Positions 28,741 to 36,695 of a stretch of 64,000 nucleotides of DNA are shown here, piece by piece. Numbering within the stretch: position 1 is the first letter of the stretch; the number at the start of each line of letters is the position of its first letter. The position numbers were made by a program, and so were the translations under genes. Below the pieces are notes generated by a model. It was not told where the DNA came from. It saw only the letters and a program-made list of their open reading frames with translations, and ran no database searches. Source of the stretch: Streptomyces himalayensis subsp. himalayensis (GTDB taxonomy: Bacteria > Actinomycetota > Actinomycetes > Streptomycetales > Streptomycetaceae); assembly GCF_013778455.1 (NCBI RefSeq), contig NZ_JACEHE010000037.1, positions 1-64,000 on the forward strand. The letters are read 5' to 3'.

Positions 28741-29613
28741 ATGACCACCACCACGACCGCACCCACCAGCACGACAGTGCTCGACGCCACCGGCGTCACG
28801 ATGCGCTTCGGCGGCCTGACCGCCGTACGCGACGTGAACCTCACCGTGAACACCGGCGAGATCGTCGGCCTCATCGGCCCCAACGGCGCCGGCAAGACAA
28901 CCTTCTTCAACTGCCTCACCGGCCTGTACGTGCCGACCGAGGGCAAGGTCGCCTACAAAGGCACCGTCCTGCCACCCAAGCCGCACCTGGTCACCCAGGC
29001 CGGCATCGCCCGTACATTCCAGAACATCCGGCTCTTCGCCAACATGACCGTTCTGGAGAACGTGCTCGTCGGGCGGCACACCCGGACCAAGGAAGGCCTC
29101 TGGTCAGCCCTCCTGCGCCTGCCCGGCTTCAAGAAGGCCGAGGAGGAATCCCGCGCACGGGCCATGGAACTCCTGGAGTTCACCGGACTCGCCGCCAAGG
29201 CCGACCACCTCGCCCGCAACCTGCCCTACGGCGAACAGCGCAAGCTGGAAATCGCCCGCGCACTGGCGAGCGAGCCCGGCCTGCTCCTCCTCGACGAACC
29301 CACCGCCGGCATGAACCCCCAGGAGACCCGGGCCGCCGAAGAACTCATCTTCGCCATCCGGGACAAGGGCATCGCCGTCCTCGTCATCGAACACGACATC
29401 CGGTTCATCATGAACCTCTGCGACCGGGTCGCCGTGCTCGTCCAAGGCGAGAAGATCGTCGAGGGCCCCGCCGAAGTCGTCCAGTCCGACGAACGCGTCA
29501 TCGCCGCCTACCTCGGCACACCCTTCGAGGGCGCACCCGGCAAGGAGGAAGCCGCCGAAGTCGAGGCTGCGGAGGCCGAGGCGCAAAGCACCACGGAAGG
29601 GGACGACAAGTGA
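28741..29613 (+). CDS. livG: Branched-chain amino acid ABC transporter ATP-binding protein LivG
   Basis: 290 residues from ATG 28741 (AGGGG ten bases upstream); GTG 28732 overlaps the livM stop and is an alternative. Walker A GPNGAGKTT, the Q-loop region ARTFQNIRLFANMTVLENV, signature LPYGEQRKLEIARALA, Walker B LLLLDEPTAG and the switch His in LVIEHD are all present. The signature is the LivG form (YGEQR in place of SGGQ). A Glu/Ala-rich tail after residue 260 is extra. It hydrolyses ATP with LivF to drive import. Confidence 0.95.
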   Translation: MTTTTTAPTSTTVLDATGVTMRFGGLTAVRDVNLTVNTGEIVGLIGPNGAGKTTFFNCLTGLYVPTEGKVAYKGTVLPPKPHLVTQAGIARTFQNIRLFANMTVLENVLVGRHTRTKEGLWSALLRLPGFKKAEEESRARAMELLEFTGLAAKADHLARNLPYGEQRKLEIARALASEPGLLLLDEPTAGMNPQETRAAEELIFAIRDKGIAVLVIEHDIRFIMNLCDRVAVLVQGEKIVEGPAEVVQSDERVIAAYLGTPFEGAPGKEEAAEVEAAEAEAQSTTEGDDK

Positions 29614-30326
29614 CCGCACTGCTCGAGGTCGAGGACCTCAGGGTCGCCTACGGCAAGATCGAGGCCGTCAAAGGCATCTCGTTCAAGGTCAACGCGGGCG
29701 AGGTCGTCACCCTCATCGGCACCAACGGCGCCGGCAAGACCACCACCCTGCGCACCCTGTCCGGTCTACTCCAGCCGCTGTCCGGCGAAATCAAGTTCGA
29801 CGGCAAGTCGCTGAAGAAGATCCCCGCCCACAAGGTCGTCTCGCTGGGACTCGCCCACTCCCCCGAGGGGCGGCACATCTTCCCCCGCATGACGATCGAG
29901 GACAACCTCCGCCTCGGCGCCTTCCTCCGCAACGACAAGGAGGGCATCGAGAAGGACATCCAGCGCGCCTACGACCTCTTCCCCATCCTCGGAGAGCGCC
30001 GCAAGCAGGCCGCGGGCACCCTCTCCGGCGGTGAGCAGCAGATGCTCGCCATGGGACGGGCGCTGATGTCCCGGCCGAAGCTGCTCATGCTCGACGAACC
30101 CTCCATGGGCCTCTCGCCGATCATGATGCAGAAAATCATGGCCACCATCCAGGAACTCAAATCCCAGGGCACCACCATCCTGCTCATCGAGCAGAACGCC
30201 CAGGCAGCCCTCTCACTGGCAGACCAGGGCCACGTGATGGAGGTCGGCAAGATCGTCCTCTCCGGATCCGGACAGGACCTCCTGCACGACGAATCCGTAC
30301 GCAAGGCCTACCTCGGCGAGGACTGA
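29610..30326 (+). CDS. livF: Branched-chain amino acid ABC transporter ATP-binding protein LivF
   Basis: 238 residues from GTG 29610, which overlaps the livG stop by four bases (GTGA). Walker A GTNGAGKTTT, HSPEGRHIFPRMTIEDNL, signature LSGGEQQMLAMGRALM, Walker B LLMLDEPSMGLSP and LLIEQNAQAAL identify LivF, including its conserved EQNA. It pairs with LivG. A perfect terminator follows 30 bp after the stop, making this the last gene of the operon. Confidence 0.96.
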   Translation: MTALLEVEDLRVAYGKIEAVKGISFKVNAGEVVTLIGTNGAGKTTTLRTLSGLLQPLSGEIKFDGKSLKKIPAHKVVSLGLAHSPEGRHIFPRMTIEDNLRLGAFLRNDKEGIEKDIQRAYDLFPILGERRKQAAGTLSGGEQQMLAMGRALMSRPKLLMLDEPSMGLSPIMMQKIMATIQELKSQGTTILLIEQNAQAALSLADQGHVMEVGKIVLSGSGQDLLHDESVRKAYLGED

Positions 30327-30355
30327 GCCAACCCGCACCCGCAGACCAATACGAC

Positions 30356-30389
30356 GAGGCCCGCCTCCCCCGAAAGGGAGGCGGGCCTC
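30356..30389. terminator. Bidirectional terminator between livF and the ANTAR regulator gene
   Basis: A 14-bp perfect stem GAGGCCCGCCTCCC (30356-30369) against GGGAGGCGGGCCTC (30376-30389) with CCGAAA loop. It lies between convergent genes and can serve both. Confidence 0.9.
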
Positions 30390-30411
30390 AACACTGACAA
30401 GAACCCTCGGC

Positions 30412-31068
30412 CTACTGCCCCTTCGCCGCCTTCTTCTCCTCAGAATCCTGAATAACCGCCTCAGCAACCTGCTGCATCGACAAACGCCGATCCATCGACG
30501 TCTTCTGAATCCAACGAAACGCCGCCGGCTCCGTCAGCCCATACTCCGTCTGCAGAATCGACTTCGCCCGATCCACCAGCTTCCGCGTCTCAAGACGCTG
30601 AGTGAGATCCGCGACCTCGTTCTCCAACGTCTTCAACTGCTGAAAACGGGACACGGCCATCTCGATCGCCGGCACCACATCGCTCTTGCTGAACGGCTTC
30701 ACGAGATACGCCATCGCACCCGCATCCCGCGCCCGCTCCACCAGATCACGCTGCGAGAACGCCGTCAGCATCAACACCGGAGCGATCGACTCCTCACCGA
30801 TCTTCTCCGCCGCCGAGATGCCATCCAGCTTCGGCATCTTCACATCCAAGATCACCAGATCGGGCTTGTGCTCCCGGGCCAGCTCGACGGCCTGCTCACC
30901 GTCCCCCGCCTCACCGACGACGGTGTAGCCCTCCTCCTCGAGCATCTCCTTGAGATCCAGACGGATGAGCGCCTCGTCCTCGGCGATGACGACACGCGTC
31001 GTCAGCGGAGGCACATGCGACTTGTCATCGTCATCGGCTACGGGCTGGGGCGACTCGGGGGCGGTCAC
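30412..31068 (-). CDS. ANTAR-domain response regulator (PdtaR-like)
   Basis: 218 residues from GTG 31068 with GAGGAG six bases upstream. The receiver domain (about 25-140) has the acidic pocket IAEDEALIRLD, the phosphorylation Asp in LVILDVKMP and the conserved Lys in YLVKPFSK. A coiled linker leads to the ANTAR RNA-binding domain (about 155-215: LTQRLETRKLVDRAKSILQ, AFRWIQKTSM, IQ). Proteins of this type act by binding paired hairpins in mRNA leaders as antiterminators, after phosphorylation by a PdtaS-like kinase. No kinase gene is adjacent. The codons include more A/T than usual near the 3' end. Confidence 0.93.
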   Translation of the reverse strand: MTAPESPQPVADDDDKSHVPPLTTRVVIAEDEALIRLDLKEMLEEEGYTVVGEAGDGEQAVELAREHKPDLVILDVKMPKLDGISAAEKIGEESIAPVLMLTAFSQRDLVERARDAGAMAYLVKPFSKSDVVPAIEMAVSRFQQLKTLENEVADLTQRLETRKLVDRAKSILQTEYGLTEPAAFRWIQKTSMDRRLSMQQVAEAVIQDSEEKKAAKGQ

Positions 31069-31168
31069 GTGGGCTCCTCGTTCCGGGCTGGTGCTGCTGC
31101 CAAGAGGGTACCCAGCTGCGGTAAGGTGGTGGCGCAGCGGGTGAGTACCCGCCTTTGTTTTGCAGGAG

Positions 31169-31241
31169 GCCCCGGTAGCCCAGCGGGAGAGGCACGGTGC
31201 TCAAACCACCGACAGCGTGGGTTCGAATCCCACCCGGGGCA
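31169..31241 (+). tRNA. tRNA with anticodon CAA (Leu), class I size
   Basis: 73 nt folding into a complete cloverleaf. Acceptor stem GCCCCGG pairs with CCGGGGC, plus discriminator A and no encoded CCA. The D-stem is GCC/GGC, the anticodon stem CGGTG/CACCG with loop CTCAAAC, so the anticodon is CAA at 31202-31204. The variable loop is only five bases (ACAGC) and the T arm is GTGGG TTCGAAT CCCAC. Leucine tRNAs normally have a long variable arm of about 87 nt total, so this is atypical. Charging identity is therefore not certain. Confidence 0.85.
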
Positions 31242-31349
31242 CTTTCCTTCTTTTCCAAGGTCACGTGACACTCCGTGAACTTCACTTGATCGCGCTACAT
31301 GCCCCCCGATCACCTGCACGGCCGATGCCGCTCGGTCACGCTCAGCAGC

Positions 31350-32123
31350 ATGTACGACACCCAAACGCGCAGGCGAGCCCTCGCATTGGTTGCCCAAGGC
31401 CGCAGTCTGAACTCCGTCAGCAAGGAGACCGGCATCTCGCGAGCAGCCATCCGGGACTGGCAGACCCGGATCGAGCCGCTCCAGCGCACCGGCGAACCCT
31501 GCTCGCGATGTCGCGACGTGCCCGTGCCACCCGAGGAGCCCGAGGCGTACTCGTACCTCCTCGGCCTCTACCTCGGCGACGGCTGCATCAGCCCCAGCCG
31601 TCGGGGGGTGTACGTCATCCGCATCGCGTGCGCCGACGCCTGGCCGGGCCTGATTGACGCGTGCGAAGACGCACTGCGGGCTGTACGCCCGGAGAACAGT
31701 GTGTTCCGAGTCCAGAACCAGGGCTGCGTCAGTGTCGCCAGCAGTAGCAAGCACTGGCCCTGTTTCTTCCCCCAGCACGGCCCCGGCAAGAAGCACGAAC
31801 GCGCCATTGCCCTCGAGCCGTGGCAGCAGGAGATCGTGGACGCACACCCGTGGGAATTCATACGCGGGCTCATCCACTCCGACGGCTGCCGGATTACCAA
31901 CTGGACCACCCGTCTGGTCGGCGGCGAGCGCAAGCGCTATGAGTACGGGCGGTACTTCTTCACCAACAAGTCCGACGACATCCGGAAGCTCTTCAGCGAC
32001 ACCCTCGACAAGGTCGGCGTGGAGTGGAGCACTCTTGCTCGCGGCAGCGACCCACTCCATATCTCCATCGCCCGCAAAGCCTCCGTAGCCCTCATGGACG
32101 CACACGTAGGGCCGAAGTACTGA
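31350..32123 (+). CDS. HTH-LAGLIDADG homing-endonuclease-like protein
   Basis: 257 residues from ATG 31350 (MYDTQTRRRALALVAQG). Residues 5-40 form a helix-turn-helix of the transposase/Hin type (SLNSVSKETGISRAAIRDWQ), followed by a CSRC zinc-like pair. Two LAGLIDADG motifs follow: YLLGLYLGDGCI at about 70-81 and FIRGLIHSDGCRI at about 170-182, each with the acidic residue that would bind metal. A single-chain protein with two motifs could cut DNA as a monomer. It begins 108 bp after the tRNA gene. It may be a free-standing homing endonuclease or a domesticated regulator; no intron or intein is visible. The ribosome site is weak. Confidence 0.75.
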   Translation: MYDTQTRRRALALVAQGRSLNSVSKETGISRAAIRDWQTRIEPLQRTGEPCSRCRDVPVPPEEPEAYSYLLGLYLGDGCISPSRRGVYVIRIACADAWPGLIDACEDALRAVRPENSVFRVQNQGCVSVASSSKHWPCFFPQHGPGKKHERAIALEPWQQEIVDAHPWEFIRGLIHSDGCRITNWTTRLVGGERKRYEYGRYFFTNKSDDIRKLFSDTLDKVGVEWSTLARGSDPLHISIARKASVALMDAHVGPKY

Positions 32124-32140
32124 CCCCAGTACTTCGGCCC
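32109..32140 (+). terminator. Terminator overlapping the 3' end of the HTH-LAGLIDADG gene
   Basis: Perfect 13-bp stem GGGCCGAAGTACT/AGTACTTCGGCCC with loop GACCCC. The left arm encodes the last codons and includes the T of the stop codon. It also faces the convergent pyk gene and may serve both. Confidence 0.85.
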
Positions 32141-32170
32141 GTATGAAGAGGACCAGCCCGCTCCCTACCC

Positions 32171-33607
32171 CTACTTCGGGGAGTCGTCCTCGCCGATGTG
32201 GTGGACGCGTACCAGGTTCGTCGACCCGGGAACCCCGGGCGGCGAGCCGGCCGTGATGACCACCATGTCGCCCTTCTCGCAGCGGCCGATCTTGAGGAGC
32301 TGCTCGTCGACCTGGTCGACCATGGCGTCGGTGGAGTCGACGTGGGGGCCGAGGAAGGTTTCGACGCCCCAGGTCAGGTTGAGCTGGGAGCGGGTGGCCG
32401 GGTCGGGCGTGAAGGCGAGGAGGGGGATCGGGGAGCGGTAGCGGGAGAGGCGGCGGACGGTGTCGCCGGACTGGGTGAAGGCGACGAGGAACTTGGCGCC
32501 GAGGAAGTCGCCCATTTCGGCGGCCGCGCGGGCGACGGCGCCGCCCTGGGTGCGGGGCTTGTTGCGGTCGGTCAGGGGCGGGAGGCCCTTGGCGAGGATG
32601 TCCTCCTCGGCTGCCTCGACGATCCTCGACATGGTCTTGACGGTTTCGATGGGGTATTTGCCGACGCTGGTCTCGCCGGAGAGCATCACGGCGTCGGTGC
32701 CGTCGATGACGGCGTTGGCGACGTCGGAGGCCTCGGCGCGCGTTGGCCGCGAATTGTCGATCATCGAGTCGAGCATCTGGGTGGCGACGATGACCGGTTT
32801 GGCGTTGCGCTTGGCGAGTTTGATGGCGCGCTTCTGGACGATGGGCACCTGTTCGAGGGGCATTTCTACGCCGAGGTCGCCGCGGGCGACCATGATTCCG
32901 TCGAAGGCGGCGACGATGTCGTCGATGTTCTCGACGGCCTGGGGTTTTTCGACCTTGGCGATGACCGGGAGGCGGCGGCCTTCTTCTCGCATGATCCGGT
33001 GGACGTCGCGGATGTCGTCGCCGCTGCGGACGAAGGAGAGGGCGATGACGTCGAATCCGGTGTTGAGGGCCCAGCGGAGGTCGTCTTCGTCTTTTTCGGA
33101 GAGTGCGGGGACGGAGACGGCGACGCCGGGAAGGTTGAGGCCTTTGTGGTCGGAGACCATGCCGCCTTCGACGACGGTGGTGTGGACGCGGGGGCCGTCG
33201 ACGGCGGTGACTTCGAGGCAGACCTTGCCGTCGTCGACGAGGATGCGTTCGCCCGGGGTGACGTCGGCGGCGAGGCCGCCGTAGGTGGTGCCGCAGGTCT
33301 GGCGGTCGCCTTCGGCGCCTTCTTCGACGGTGATGGTGAATTCGTCCCCGCGTTCAAGGAGTACGGGGCCTTCGCTGAAGCGGCCGAGTCGGATCTTCGG
33401 GCCTTGAAGGTCGGCGAGGATTCCGACGCTGCGGCCGGTCTCGTCGGCAGCCTTTCGTACGCGCTGGTAGCGCTCCTCGTGTTCGGCGTGCGTGCCGTGG
33501 CTGAGGTTGAAGCGGGCGACGTCCATTCCGGCTTCGACCAGCGCTTTGATCTGGTCGTACGAGTCGGTTGCGGGGCCCAGAGTACAGACGATCTTTGCTC
33601 GGCGCAT
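32171..33607 (-). CDS. pyk: Pyruvate kinase
   Basis: 478 residues, a normal bacterial length. It makes pyruvate and ATP from phosphoenolpyruvate. The start MRRAKIVCTLGPATDS is the family N-terminus; FNLSHGTHAEH holds substrate-contact residues; the catalytic block IIAKVEKPQAVENIDDI has the active Lys, and MVARGDLGVEMP the metal-binding Glu/Asp. TRAEASDVANAVIDGTDAVMLSGETS is also diagnostic. Allosteric C-terminal domain present. ATG 33607. An inverted repeat lies 55-90 bp upstream. Confidence 0.97.
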   Translation of the reverse strand: MRRAKIVCTLGPATDSYDQIKALVEAGMDVARFNLSHGTHAEHEERYQRVRKAADETGRSVGILADLQGPKIRLGRFSEGPVLLERGDEFTITVEEGAEGDRQTCGTTYGGLAADVTPGERILVDDGKVCLEVTAVDGPRVHTTVVEGGMVSDHKGLNLPGVAVSVPALSEKDEDDLRWALNTGFDVIALSFVRSGDDIRDVHRIMREEGRRLPVIAKVEKPQAVENIDDIVAAFDGIMVARGDLGVEMPLEQVPIVQKRAIKLAKRNAKPVIVATQMLDSMIDNSRPTRAEASDVANAVIDGTDAVMLSGETSVGKYPIETVKTMSRIVEAAEEDILAKGLPPLTDRNKPRTQGGAVARAAAEMGDFLGAKFLVAFTQSGDTVRRLSRYRSPIPLLAFTPDPATRSQLNLTWGVETFLGPHVDSTDAMVDQVDEQLLKIGRCEKGDMVVITAGSPPGVPGSTNLVRVHHIGEDDSPK

Positions 33608-33662
33608 GGTTTGAGCGTATGCCTTACCGGCGGGTAGAGAATTGGTCGCGCATGACTACTCA

Positions 33663-33698
33663 ACAACCTTTACGTGAAGGTCTCTTGACAAAGGTTGA
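33663..33698. promoter_or_regulatory. Inverted repeat upstream of pyk
   Basis: ACAACCTTT at 33663-33671 is mirrored by AAAGGTTGA at 33690-33698 with an 18-bp spacer. It lies 56-91 bp ahead of the pyk start, a suitable place for an operator. The spacer contains TTGACA on the plus strand. The regulator is unknown. Confidence 0.45.
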
Positions 33699-33873
33699 AT
33701 TGTGCGCAGGGCCGCTCCGATGAGCATTCGATGTGCCCCCGTATGGGTATTCCTGTGGTTCTTCCATGTCGTTTCGCGTGGGCTTCGGGAGCTCGGTCGC
33801 GCCGGTCCGGACACGTCCATTCGCCGGTCCGCCCGGATACGTCGCGGGGCAGGCGGGAGTTTGACGACAGCGC

Positions 33874-34605
33874 CTAGGGCTCCAGACGGGGTGGCGTCAT
33901 GGTGAAGCGGGCGTTGACCTGGGCGTGGATGTGCTGCCGTTGGGGTTCCAGGTCGAGGGGTGCGGCTTCGTCGGCGGTCTCGGCGGCGTAGGCGGCTGTG
34001 CGCATGCGCGGTGCGGCAGAGGCTCCCATCGCGCCGTAGGGGGCGGGGCTCTCGGCGCCGATGTCGGCGAGTTCGACGAGGGCGGCGAGTGTCGTGCTGA
34101 GGGCGGCGGCGTATTCGCGGGCGCGCTGGACGGCGTCTCGTACGGCCTGCTGGCGGGCCTCGCGGTGGGCGGGTGAGTCGGGGCGGAGGTCCCACCAGGG
34201 GCCGTCGACGCGGGTGAGGTCGAGGTCGGCGAGGCGGGTGGCGAGTTCGCCAAGTGCCGTGAAGTCGGTGAGTTCTGCGGTGATGTGGACGCGGCCGTGG
34301 TAAGCGCGGACGCGTTCGCCGCGGCCGTATTTGGTGAGTTCGGGGGCGATGGAGAAGGCGCCGGTTTCGAGTTTCTCGACGGCTTCTCCGTACGTCTTGA
34401 CGAGGTCGAGGACGGTGGCGTTGCGGCGGGTGAGGTCGTCGAGGGCTTCTCGGCGGCTGGTGCCGCGGGCGCTGACCGTGATGCCGATGCGGGCGATCTC
34501 GGGGTCGGCTTCGAGGTGTGCTTCGCCGCGGACCGCGATGCGGGGGGCGTCGGGGGTGCCGTAGGGCGGGTGGGGGGCGGGCGGCTGTGGGGTTTCAGCG
34601 GTCAT
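33874..34605 (-). CDS. SIMPL (DUF541) domain protein
   Basis: 243 residues from ATG 34605. After a proline-rich start (ETPQPPAPHPPYGTPDAPR), a SIMPL domain runs from about residue 22: IAVRGEAHLEADPEIARIGITVSARGTSRREAL, then GAFSIAPELTKYGRGERVRAYHGRV. No signal peptide is evident, unlike many SIMPL proteins. The family forms ring-shaped assemblies in other bacteria; role here is unknown. It stands alone between pyk and the 5'-nucleotidase gene. Confidence 0.85.
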   Translation of the reverse strand: MTAETPQPPAPHPPYGTPDAPRIAVRGEAHLEADPEIARIGITVSARGTSRREALDDLTRRNATVLDLVKTYGEAVEKLETGAFSIAPELTKYGRGERVRAYHGRVHITAELTDFTALGELATRLADLDLTRVDGPWWDLRPDSPAHREARQQAVRDAVQRAREYAAALSTTLAALVELADIGAESPAPYGAMGASAAPRMRTAAYAAETADEAAPLDLEPQRQHIHAQVNARFTMTPPRLEP

Positions 34606-34756
34606 GGGCCCACTGTGGCACCGGCGTCCGGGAGTTGGCGGTCATCAGATCGAAACGCGAAAGGGGTGTTGCCGACTGGGGCCGGTGGGACAGAATTCTA
34701 CGCGCGTTGTGTCATCGCGCGTAGATCGCGACCGCTGAGTCAAGCAGGGAGACGAA

Positions 34757-36562
34757 ATGCCGTTCGACAGAAGGTCGTTCCTGGGCCGGTCCGCCGCCAC
34801 GGGTGCGGGGGTCGCCCTCGCGGGTGCGGCCGCCGTTCCCGCCTCCGCCGCCACGGCCGGGTCCGCGGGCGGGCACCCGCCGAAGCGGTACGCGTTCACG
34901 GTCATGGGCACGACCGATCTGCACGGCAACGTCTTCAACTGGGACTACTTCACGGACAAGGAGTACGACGACAGGGCCCACAACGACGTCGGTCTGGCGA
35001 AGATCTCCACGCTGGTGGACCAGGTCCGCAGGGAGAAGGGCCGGCGCAACACGCTGCTGATCGACGCGGGCGACACGATCCAGGGCACGCAGCTGTCGTA
35101 CTACTACGCCAAGGTCGATCCGATCACCGCGGACAACGGCCCGGTGCATCCGATGGCGCAGGCGATGAACGCCATCGGCTATGACGCGGCGGCGCTCGGC
35201 AACCACGAGTTCAATTACGGCATACCGGTGCTGCGGAAGTTCGAGCAGCAGTGCCGTTTCCCGCTCCTCGGCGCCAACGCGCTGGACGCGAAGACGCTGA
35301 AGCCGGCATTCCCGCCGTATGTCATCAAGACGCTGCGCACTCCGTACGGCCGTGATGTGCGGGTGGCGATCCTGGGTCTCACCAACCCGGGAATCGCGAT
35401 CTGGGACAAGGCCAATGTGCAGGGCCAGATGACGTTCCCCGGTCTGGAGGAGCAGGCCGCCAAGTGGGTGCCGAAGCTGCGGTCGATGGGTGCGGACGTC
35501 GTCATCGTGTCGGCGCATTCGGGTTCGTCGGGCACGTCGTCGTACGGGGACCAGCTGCCGTACATCGAGAATGCGGCCGGTCTTGTGGCGGAGCAGGTGC
35601 CGGGGATCGACGCGATTCTGGTCGGGCATGCGCACACGGAGATCCCCGAGTATTTCGTGACGAACAAGGAGACCGGCAAGCAGGTGGTGCTGTCGGAGCC
35701 GCTGAAGTGGGGGCAGCGGCTGACGCTGTTCGACTTCGGGCTGGTGTGGGAGAAGGGCCGCTGGACGGTGGAGACCGTGGGCGCGCAGGTCCTGAACTCC
35801 AACACGGTGGAAGAGGACCAGGAGATCACGAAGATCCTGCAGGACGAGCACGAGAAGGTCGTGGCCTACGTCAATCAGGTGATCGGGACGAACGCGGCGG
35901 AGATGACGTCGGCGGAGGCTCCGTACAGGGATGTGCCGATCATCGATCTGATCAACCACATTCAGGCCGCGACGGTGAAGGACGCGCTGGCGGGCACCGA
36001 GTACGCGTCGCTGCCGGTGCTGTCGCAGGCGGCGTGTTTCTCGCGGAGCGCGGTGATTCCGGCGGGTGAGGTGACGATCCGCGATGTGGCGGGGCTGTAT
36101 GTCTTCGAGAACACGCTGGAGGCGCGGCTTATGACGGGTGTGCAGATCAAGGCGTATCTGGAGTTCTCGGCGAACTATTTCGTCCAGACGGCCGCGGGTG
36201 CCGACGTCGACCCGGCGAAGCTGACGAACGCGAACGGTACGCCGGACTACAACTACGACGTGGTCAGCGGTCTCACCTATGAGATCGACATCGCGAAGGC
36301 GGCCGGTTCGCGCGTGACGAATGTGCAGTTCGAGGGTGCGGCGCTGGCTGACGACGCGCAGTTCGTGCTGGCCGTGAACAACTATCGGGCCAATGGCGGC
36401 GGCAATTTCCCGTTTGTCGCCGCCGCCAAGATGCTGTGGTCGAATTCCGAAGAGATCCGCAACACGATGATCGCGTGGGTGAAGGAGAAGGTGTCCATCG
36501 ACCCGGCGGAGTTCGCGTCGGTGGACTGGAAGCTGACGCGGGACGGGGCGCCGGTCTTCTAG
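34757..36562 (+). CDS. Tat-exported 5'-nucleotidase / metallophosphatase
   Basis: 601 residues from ATG 34757. A Tat signal (RRSFLGRSAATGAG) leads to a metallophosphatase domain with TTDLHGNVFNWD, DAGDTIQG, ALGNHEFNYG and VGHAHTEIPEYF, which together bind two metals. The C-terminal 5'-nucleotidase domain contributes the substrate pocket (YRANGGGNFPFVAAAK; also LYVFENTLEARLMTG). The exported enzyme should release phosphate from nucleotides or cyclic 2',3'-nucleotides. Its last codons (GGGGCGCCGGTCTT) resemble the first unit of the tandem repeat that follows. Confidence 0.92.
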   Translation: MPFDRRSFLGRSAATGAGVALAGAAAVPASAATAGSAGGHPPKRYAFTVMGTTDLHGNVFNWDYFTDKEYDDRAHNDVGLAKISTLVDQVRREKGRRNTLLIDAGDTIQGTQLSYYYAKVDPITADNGPVHPMAQAMNAIGYDAAALGNHEFNYGIPVLRKFEQQCRFPLLGANALDAKTLKPAFPPYVIKTLRTPYGRDVRVAILGLTNPGIAIWDKANVQGQMTFPGLEEQAAKWVPKLRSMGADVVIVSAHSGSSGTSSYGDQLPYIENAAGLVAEQVPGIDAILVGHAHTEIPEYFVTNKETGKQVVLSEPLKWGQRLTLFDFGLVWEKGRWTVETVGAQVLNSNTVEEDQEITKILQDEHEKVVAYVNQVIGTNAAEMTSAEAPYRDVPIIDLINHIQAATVKDALAGTEYASLPVLSQAACFSRSAVIPAGEVTIRDVAGLYVFENTLEARLMTGVQIKAYLEFSANYFVQTAAGADVDPAKLTNANGTPDYNYDVVSGLTYEIDIAKAAGSRVTNVQFEGAALADDAQFVLAVNNYRANGGGNFPFVAAAKMLWSNSEEIRNTMIAWVKEKVSIDPAEFASVDWKLTRDGAPVF

Positions 36563-36695
36563 GAATGCCGATTTTCTAGGAATGCCGGTCTTCTTGGATT
36601 GCGGGTCTTGTAGGAATGCCGGTCTTCTATGAATTCCTGACTTGTAGGGGTACCCGTCTGCTGGGGATACCCGTCTTACAGGGAGGCCGGGTCTG
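36542..36695. repeat. 17-bp tandem repeat between two convergent genes
   Basis: Nine units in head-to-tail order: 36542-36558 (inside the nucleotidase gene), 36559-36575, 36576-36592, 36593-36609, 36610-36626, 36627-36643, 36644-36660, 36661-36677 and 36678-36695 (18 bp). Consensus is CTAGGAATGCCGGTCTT, decaying towards CTGGGGATACCCGTCTT at the far end. The array spans the stop codons of both the nucleotidase (TAG 36560-36562) and the monooxygenase (TAA 36676-36678) and fills the gap between them. Confidence 0.9.

Noticed and set aside
31169..32171. Integrated element with tRNA attachment sites
   Set aside because: I found no second copy of the tRNA 3' end downstream of the HTH-LAGLIDADG gene and no integrase.
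36542..36695. CRISPR array
   Set aside because: The 17-bp units are head to tail with no spacers and no cas genes nearby; the same holds for the other arrays in the window.
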